Source of the DNA: HK1 sp965220535
GTDB lineage: Bacteria > Pseudomonadota > Gammaproteobacteria > HK1
DNA: 64,000 nt
Assembly (NCBI GenBank): GCA_965220535.1
Contig: OZ244833.1
Span: 3,782,001 to 3,846,000 of the forward strand
Direction of reading: 5' to 3'
The notes under the pieces are model-generated. The model did no database searches and was not told where the DNA came from. It saw only the letters and a list, made by a program, of their open reading frames with translations. The position numbers and the translations under genes are program-made. Numbering within the stretch: position 1 is the stretch's first letter; each line of letters begins with the position of its first letter. Positions 58,281-64,000 of this stretch are shown here, piece after piece.

Positions 58281-58790
58281 CGAAGCGATCTCGTCGTGTA
58301 AGAAAGAGGGCTCGGTTGTGCCAAAAAACCGGGCGCTAGGGTCGGTCGAGGATCCCGAAAATCGGGTCTCGTCTCGATAGGACTTGTCGATATGTCATGG
58401 GATCGTAAAGAACCGCTCGCTATGATCCCATAAAACACCTTTGCGAAGAAGAAAAAATCGGCTGCCGGGTTCTTTCGCATCGATCCGAAGGCGGTCGTTC
58501 CGTTTCGCGTTCGGCCCCGATCGACGAAGGCGGTCCCTTCGATGGGCCAAGCGAGGGAAGAGCCGGTCGACTCCCGGTTCTCGAAGGTGCCAAGCGGGTT
58601 TGCAAGGAGAAAGTGAGCCTAATGTTCGAGAAGGAGCGATATCGTATTCGAAGCGCCGACGAACGCGGCGGTCGGGACGAAGGGAGTAGCGCCTCGTCCT
58701 CGAGGGCTTGATATTCGGGCGCACATCGCCATCGATCTTTCGCGCCTTGGGGTGGTTCGCTTTCTTGTCGTCGCCCGACGCTATACCTAG
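58281..58790. other. Intergenic region
   Basis: About 510 bp upstream of the DUF169 gene. No convincing gene; short frames on both strands are Arg/Ser-rich shadows. No clear promoter pair was identified. Confidence 0.3.
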
Positions 58791-58799
58791 GCGGAGCAT

Positions 58800-59262
58800 A
58801 CCGCCCCGGCGAAAGGTGCATTCGAGCGCATCTTGCAAACGAGCCCTGTCTCCTTTGCGACCCTTCCCCGATCACCCCCATCGTCACCCGATCCGAAGCG
58901 ACCATTGATCGGCCGGCTCGCGACAGACGAACGAGGCGGAAACCTTGGCCCCGGTTATTTCATTTCCGTCGCGTCGTCGTTGACCACGCTTCCGCCCCTG
59001 CCAGTTCGGGTCGACACCTCCACGCGAAAAGGGCGCTCAGGCGCATCTTGCAAACGAGTCTTGGCTTTCCCCTTTTCCTCTCCGCTCGAAACCGCCAACG
59101 CCTCGAGCCGAAGCTTTTCTCGGGTGGCTCGCAGGAGATGAACGAAACGGGTTTTGCCGTTCTTTTTCTCGCTTCCGTCTGCCGTCGTTGACCAGACCTT
59201 CGCCGCTCCCGATGCGGATCGGTATCCGTGCGTTGAACCGTGCCTTTCAAACGAGTACCTCA
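58800..59262 (-). repeat. Decayed copies of the C-terminal module of the repeat protein
   Basis: Three degenerate copies of the final ~40 codons of the neighbouring surface protein lie in tandem downstream of its stop. At 58811-58846 the minus strand reads GLVCKMRSNAPFA; at about 58975-59060 it reads RLVCKMRLSALFA then, after a frameshift, VSTRTGRGGSVVN; at about 59186-59262 it reads RIGSGEGLVND. The intact version is GLVCEIRSSAPF followed by LTRTGGGGALVNNS (59341-59430). All three carry frameshifts or stops. Confidence 0.65.
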
Positions 59263-59321
59263 GGCAAGCCCTGAGCCTTGCCTGCGATACTCGAATACTC
59301 GAAGGCTTGAGCCGAGCCCCC

Positions 59322-62300
59322 TCATCGCACTCCCGTCGCGCTGTTGTTGACCAAGGCCCCGCCGCCACCGGTGCGGGTCAGCACCTGTATCGTGAAGGGG
59401 GCGCTCGAGCGTATCTCGCAGACGAGACCCATCCCCTGCCAACGGTGGTCGATGCGCTCGGCTATCTCCATCGTTTGTATATGACGCACGCTCAGGCGTT
59501 CGATCGTGCCGATCTCGCCGTCGTGGTGCGCCCCCTCGTCGTCGTAGCAGGCAAGGCGAACGGCGGTGCAATCGCTGCCCTCGGGGGCAAGGCATCGGAT
59601 GCGCAGATTCGTTTTCTCCGTGCCCCCGGGTTCGGGGATCGATTCGATATCCGCGCGGTGCTTGTCTCCCTCGGGCACGCTGGGGATGAAGGCCGAGTTG
59701 TTGACCAAGACGCCGTCGCCGGAGCGCGTCCAGACTTGCGAGCCCAAGTTCTCCTCGCTGCGCAGGGCGCAGCCCAAGCGTCCCTTGCCTGCCCACGAGG
59801 CGCCGGTATGGCGCTCGATATCTTCCGCCGTCAGGGTCCGCGTGCCCCAAGCGGGAATCGGATCGGGAATTTTGCCTTCGAAGGTCGAGCCGTCGGTTTG
59901 GGCGTGGCAATCAAGGACCACCTCGCAAGGCGAATCCTGTTTGCAGCGCAGCCGCAAGGTGGCGTTGTCTTGAGCGCCCACCGGCGGGAAGGCCAGGGCT
60001 TGGCTTTTGATCGGGGGTAGCGGGGTCGATTCGCCGTTATCTTGCACCTGTACCGTCGCCGTTCGTTGCACGCTGCGGTAGTTCCCGCCGATGGCCGTTG
60101 CGGTGATGGTCGTTCTCTCGTCGAGCGCATTCGAATCGTCGATGGCGCGCACGGTGACGCTTCGGGGGGCCTCCCAGCGGTCGGCGGGGAAGATCAGAAC
60201 TGCGGGAGAAATTTCAAGACCCGACAGATCGGCGGTGAATCTCACCACCACGCTCGAAGTGCCGATCGGTCGAGTATCGAGGCGGACTTGCAGGTCGGCC
60301 GAATCCCCGCCTTCGATCAAGTTCAATATCGTCGGGGTGAGGGTGAACTCCCCCGGGGAATCGAGGATGCGCACGAGAACGCTCAAGTCGGGAACCGAGG
60401 CGTAGTTGCCGCCGCCGTCTAAGGTCAAGGTGATGGTGTCGGAGCTGTCTTCGACATCGTCGTCCTCGGCGGCGACGACGATGACGGATTGCGTCTCGCT
60501 CCAGTTCGAAGAGGTGAATGTCAGCGAAGCGGGGTTCAAGGTGAGATTCGGGTCGGTCTTGGAAAGGGAGACGCTGATGCTCGCCACGCTCGGTCTCGTC
60601 GTCAGGGAAACACCCAAGGTGGCGCGGCCACCCTCGACCACTTCCAGCGTCCCCGACGGGGAGAGGGAAATGCCGCCGGGGGTGTCGTCGTCTTCTATCG
60701 ACACCGATAGGCTGATATCGGGGGCGTCGATGCCGCCGGAGGCGATCAGGGTGATGGTGTCGCTTCCGGCGGTGGTATCGGAGTCTTGGGCGGCGGTGAC
60801 CAGGACGGTTTGGGGGGCGCTCCAGTCAGATGCGGTGAAGGTGAGCGAAGTCTTGTCGAGGGCGATGGCATCGCCGGTGGTCGAAAGCGAGACGGTGACA
60901 TCGGTGTTCGGCCGGGACGAGAGCCTGACGGCGATGCTCTTGGAACCGCCTTCATCCAAGTTCAGCCTATCCGCAGGGCTCGTCAATATCGTGCCCGAGG
61001 GGGCGTCGTCATCGGTGATCCTGACGTTTTTTCTGACACCGGGGGCGATGATGCCGCCGGAGGCGGACAGGGTGATGGTGTCGCTTTCGCTCGTAGCATC
61101 ATCGTCTTGGGGGGCGGAGACGGTGACGGTCTGAGGCGTATTCCAGTCCGAGGCGGTGAAGGTCAGCGATGTCGTTGAAAGGATGATATCGTCATTGGTT
61201 TTCGAAAGCGAGACGGTGACATCGGCGTTGGGGGCCGCCGAGAGTCGGACGGTGAAAGACCCGGAGCCGCCCTCGTCGATGGTCAGCGTTGCCGTGGAGT
61301 CCAAAACGATGCTCCCGGCGACTTCGTCGTCGTCCACCGAGACCGCTTTGGTCACATCGTCGGCATCGATGCCGCCGGAGGCGGACAGGGTGATGGTATC
61401 GCTGTCGTCGATGGCGTCGGCGTCTTGGGTCGCAGAGACGGTGACGGTCTGAGGCGTATTCCAATCCGAGGTGGTGAAGGTCAGCGATGTCGTCGAAAGG
61501 GTGATATCGTCATTGGTTTTCGAAAGCGAGACGGTGACATCGGCGTTGGGGGTCGCCGAGAGTCGGACGGTGAAAGTCCCGGAGCCGCCCTCGTCGATGG
61601 ACAGCGTTGCCGTGGAGTCCAAAACGATGCTCCCGGCGACTTCGTCGTCGTTCACCGAGACCGCTTTGGTCACATCGTCGGCATCGATGCCGCCGGAGGC
61701 GGACAGGGTGATGGTGTCGCTGTCGTCGATGGCGTCGGCGTCTTGGGTCGCGGAGACGGTGACGGTCTGAGGCGTATTCCAATCCGAGGTGGTGAAGGTC
61801 AGCGATGTCGTCGAAAGGGTGATATCGTCATTGGTTTTCGAAAGTGAGACGGTGACATCGGCGTTGGGGGTCGCCGAGAGTCGGACGGTGAAAGTCCCGG
61901 AGCCGCCCTCGTCGATGGACAGCGTTGCCGTGGAGTCCAAGACGATGCTTCCCGAGGGCAGATCGTCGTCGTTGACGCTGACCGCTTTGGTCACATCGTC
62001 GGCATCGATGCCGCCGGAGGCTTCGATCGTGATGGTGTCGCTGTCGTCGGTGGCATCGGCATCTTGGGCCGCGGAGACGGTGACAGTCTGAGGCGTATTC
62101 CAATCCGAGGTGGTGAAGGTCAGCGATGTCGTTGAAAGGGTGATATCGTCATTGGTTTTCGAAAGCGAGACGGTGACATCGGCGTTGGGGGTCGCCGAGA
62201 GTCGGACGGTGAAAGTCCCGGAGCCGCCCTCGTCGATGGTCAGCGTTGCCGTGGAGTCCAAGACGATGCTCCCCGAGGGCAGATCGTCGTCGTTGACGCT

Positions 62301-63705
62301 GACCGCTTTGGTCACATCGTCGGCATCGATGCCGCCGGAGGCTTCGATCGTGATGGTGTCGCTGTCGTCGATGGCGTCGGCGTCTTGGGTCGCGGAGACT
62401 GTGACGGTCTGAGGCGTATTCCAATCCGAGGTGGTGAAGGTCAGCGATGTCGTTGAAAGGGTGATATCGTCATTGGTTTTCGAAAGCGAGACGGTGACAT
62501 CGGCGTTGGGGGTCGCCGAGAGTCGGACGGTGAAAGTCCCGGAGCCGCCCTCGTCGATGGTCAGCGTTGCCGTGGAGTCCAAGACGATGCTTCCCGAGGG
62601 CAGATCGTCGTCGTTGACGCTGACCGCTTTGGTCACATCGTCGGCATCGATGCCGCCGGAGGCTTCGATCGTGATGGTGTCGCTGTCGTCGGTGGCGTCG
62701 GCGTCTTGGGTCGCGGAGACGGTGACGGTCTGAGGCGTATTCCAATCCGAGGTGGTGAAGGTCAGCGATGTCGTTGAAAGGGTGATATCGTCATTGGTTT
62801 TCGAAAGCGAGACGGTGACATCGGCGTTGGGGGTCGCCGAGAGTCGGACGGTGAAAGTCCCGGAGCCGCCCTCGTCGATGGACAGCGTTGCTGTGGAGTC
62901 CAAGACGATGGTTCCCGAAGGGGCGTCGTTGTCGGTAACGGAGACCGCCTTCGTCACTTCGGGAGCGGTTATCCCGCCCGTGGCAGAAAGGGTGATGGTG
63001 TCGGAATCGTTCGTAGTATCGGCGTCTTCGCCGGCGTTGATGGTGACCGACTTCGCGCCGTAGTCCGTCGTGGTGAAGGTCAGCGAAGACGGGGAAAGAG
63101 TGATATCGTCGTTCGTCTTTGAAAGAGAGACGGTCACGTCGGCGTTCGGTGCGGTGCTGAGGCTGACGGATAGGGTCTCCGAGCCTCCTTCGTTGACCGA
63201 CAGCGGGCCCGAAGGGATGACCTGAATCGTTCCCGATGGTGGTGGTTCGTCATCGTCGGTGACTCTGACCATTACAGAACCGCTAGACGTGCCCTCAGAA
63301 TGCTGAATACTAACGTTGACAGTTTCATCTTCGGTATCGTCATCATCCACAGCGGATACGGTGATTGTATATTTCGGTGAAACCCAACTAGATATTATAT
63401 TAGTATTTTGTTGGGTCCACTCAGAAGAGGAGATGGTAACGGTTTCCCGGTTGACCGTTACAGCTCCTTCATCCTCGCTGCTAATGCTAATCGTTACTGG
63501 TGAAGAAGGTCGATCTGGAGGTGCTCCGATAGCATCACTCAAGAACAGTTGTATATCAAAGCTAGCCCCCCCCCCCCCCTTCAGTGATAGATAAATTTTC
63601 GGGGTCAGGATTTGAAAGCGACCACGTAGCAAAAGCCCCAGAAAGCGGAACTATCAACGTCGAGCAGATAAAGATAGCGGAAAGGATGAGTCGGGTCGGA
63701 TTCAT
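59322..63705 (-). CDS. Large secreted Calx-beta-type repeat protein, probably phase-variable (frame OFF as sequenced)
   Basis: From ATG 63705 (GGAG 9 nt upstream) the product has a Sec signal peptide (MNPTRLILSAIFICSTLIVP to SGAFA) and enters LSITE followed by a run of 14 G. As sequenced that run throws the frame into a TAG; 13 or 16 G would join it to the ~1420-residue downstream frame (ASFDIQLFLSD...). That frame holds about ten Calx-beta-like units of ~105-107 aa (IDEGGSGTFTVRLSATPNAD; TSDWNTPQTVTVSA; a DSDTITIEASGGI-type end). These are near-identical in the centre and more diverged at both ends. Two ~85-aa Cys-containing C-terminal modules follow. Likely an exported or surface adhesin-like protein; no anchor motif seen. 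A homopolymer sequencing error is the alternative to true phase variation. Confidence 0.75.
61150..62950 (-). repeat. Tandem ~315-321 bp coding repeats
   Basis: Near-identical units recur with periods of 315, 318 and 321 bp; equivalent positions are about 61156, 61471, 61789, 62110, 62431 and 62752. Differences are mostly in a short loop (DDDLPSG versus DDEVAG) and a few single bases. The high DNA identity favours unit gain or loss by recombination and slippage. Confidence 0.85.
63566..63579 (-). repeat. Poly-G contingency tract (14 G on coding strand)
   Basis: Fourteen consecutive C on the plus strand (G on the coding strand) lie immediately after the signal-peptide region of the repeat protein. 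With 14 G the secreted frame stops at once (GGC TAG); 13 G restores it. Long G runs at this position are typical slipped-strand switches. Confidence 0.8.
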
Positions 63706-63775
63706 GGGGCTTCTCCGATTGAAGGGGCGGAAAGCAAGTGCAAATCTCTCATGACTTCGACGATAAGTCTATCGC

Positions 63776-64000
63776 TCACTGGCTTTGCTGAATGCGCTGC
63801 AGATGTCTTTTCGCAAGTTCGACTTGAGTCGAATCGGGGTGGCTATCGATGAGGTCATCGAGTACTCGTAATCGCCCCTTCCGAATCCCCGAGGGCATTT
63901 TGAGCGTAGCCGATCTTCAACGTAGCCATCGAATCAGGGGCGAATAGTACCACCTTAGCGATGGCTTCCCGACCAGATTCCGGCGCGACTCAAGTCCAAG
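63776..64000 (-). pseudogene. 3' part of a TPR-repeat gene, frameshifted (continues beyond window)
   Basis: On the minus strand one frame gives a TPR-like helix pair (EAIAKVVLFAPDSMATLKIG, YAQNALGDSEGAI) and then a stop. A one-base shift continues with the expected C-terminal TPR (RVLDDLIDSHPDSTQVELAK, RHLQRIQQSQ) to the TGA at 63776-63778. This is like the C-terminus of CpoB/YbgF-type or outer-membrane-assembly TPR proteins. The break near 63880 is either a real mutation or a sequence error. It lies 70 bp upstream of the surface-protein gene on the same strand. Confidence 0.55.

Noticed and set aside
60406..63063. Series of ~100-codon plus-strand frames repeated every ~320 bp
   Set aside because: They are regular antisense shadows of the tandem Calx-beta-type repeats on the minus strand.

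Overview
The window is a chromosomal segment of a Gram-negative proteobacterium. The evidence is a small 4.5S-type SRP RNA without an Alu domain, sucA-sucB-lpd order for 2-oxoglutarate dehydrogenase, gltB-gltD, TAXI-type TRAP and PotABCD-type transporters, and a PagL-like outer-membrane protein. I cannot place it further with confidence. Composition is fairly GC-rich, except for 23.9-31.4 kb, which is visibly more AT-rich and looks horizontally acquired.

Layout. 0-10.2 kb is housekeeping central metabolism: an aldehyde dehydrogenase cut by the window edge, lpdA, sucB, sucA, then gltA and mdh. 10.4-11.25 kb is wreckage of an iron-related locus. It holds a dihaem thiol-oxidoreductase start fused by deletion and frameshift to a DUF1513-like tail, next to a bacterioferritin gene that keeps only its 3' end. 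This marks the left edge of a defence island.

11.25-31.4 kb is the island. On the minus strand it holds a Druantia type III-like pair (druH, druE). A complete type IV CBASS-like operon follows: a QueC-like protein, a TGT-like protein, a CD-NTase, an OGG-like HhH protein and a SLOG plus deoxyribosyltransferase/TIR-like effector, followed 5 nt later by a DEDD exonuclease. A fused XRE-ImmA/IrrE regulator lies upstream of the CBASS operon. On the plus strand are an orphan AAA+ ATPase and an orphan Cap4/ABC-3C-like nuclease gene whose last codons run antisense into tRNA-Ser. A second copy of the 'effector 3' end + exonuclease' tail lies directly after druE. The Druantia module is therefore flanked by ~0.74 kb diverged direct repeats, and the exonuclease is seen twice in the same position behind this effector type. 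The copy still behind the intact CBASS has lost the catalytic Glu of exonuclease motif I.

31.4-48 kb carries tRNA-Ser(GGA), the SRP RNA, a TAXI/TRAP transporter, a polyamine-type ABC transporter, a TGS GTPase, a PagL-like deacylase, a CoxL-like molybdoenzyme and an EamA exporter. 48.2-54.3 kb is gltB-gltD. 54.4-55.5 kb has small ankyrin ORFs with hexanucleotide repeats. 56-58.3 kb has an enolase-superfamily dehydratase and a DUF169 protein.

59.3-63.7 kb encodes a large secreted Calx-beta-type repeat protein. A run of 14 G separates its signal peptide from the rest of the gene and is out of frame as sequenced, so this is a probable phase-variable surface protein in the OFF state. Decayed copies of its C-terminal module lie downstream. 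A broken TPR gene enters from the right edge.
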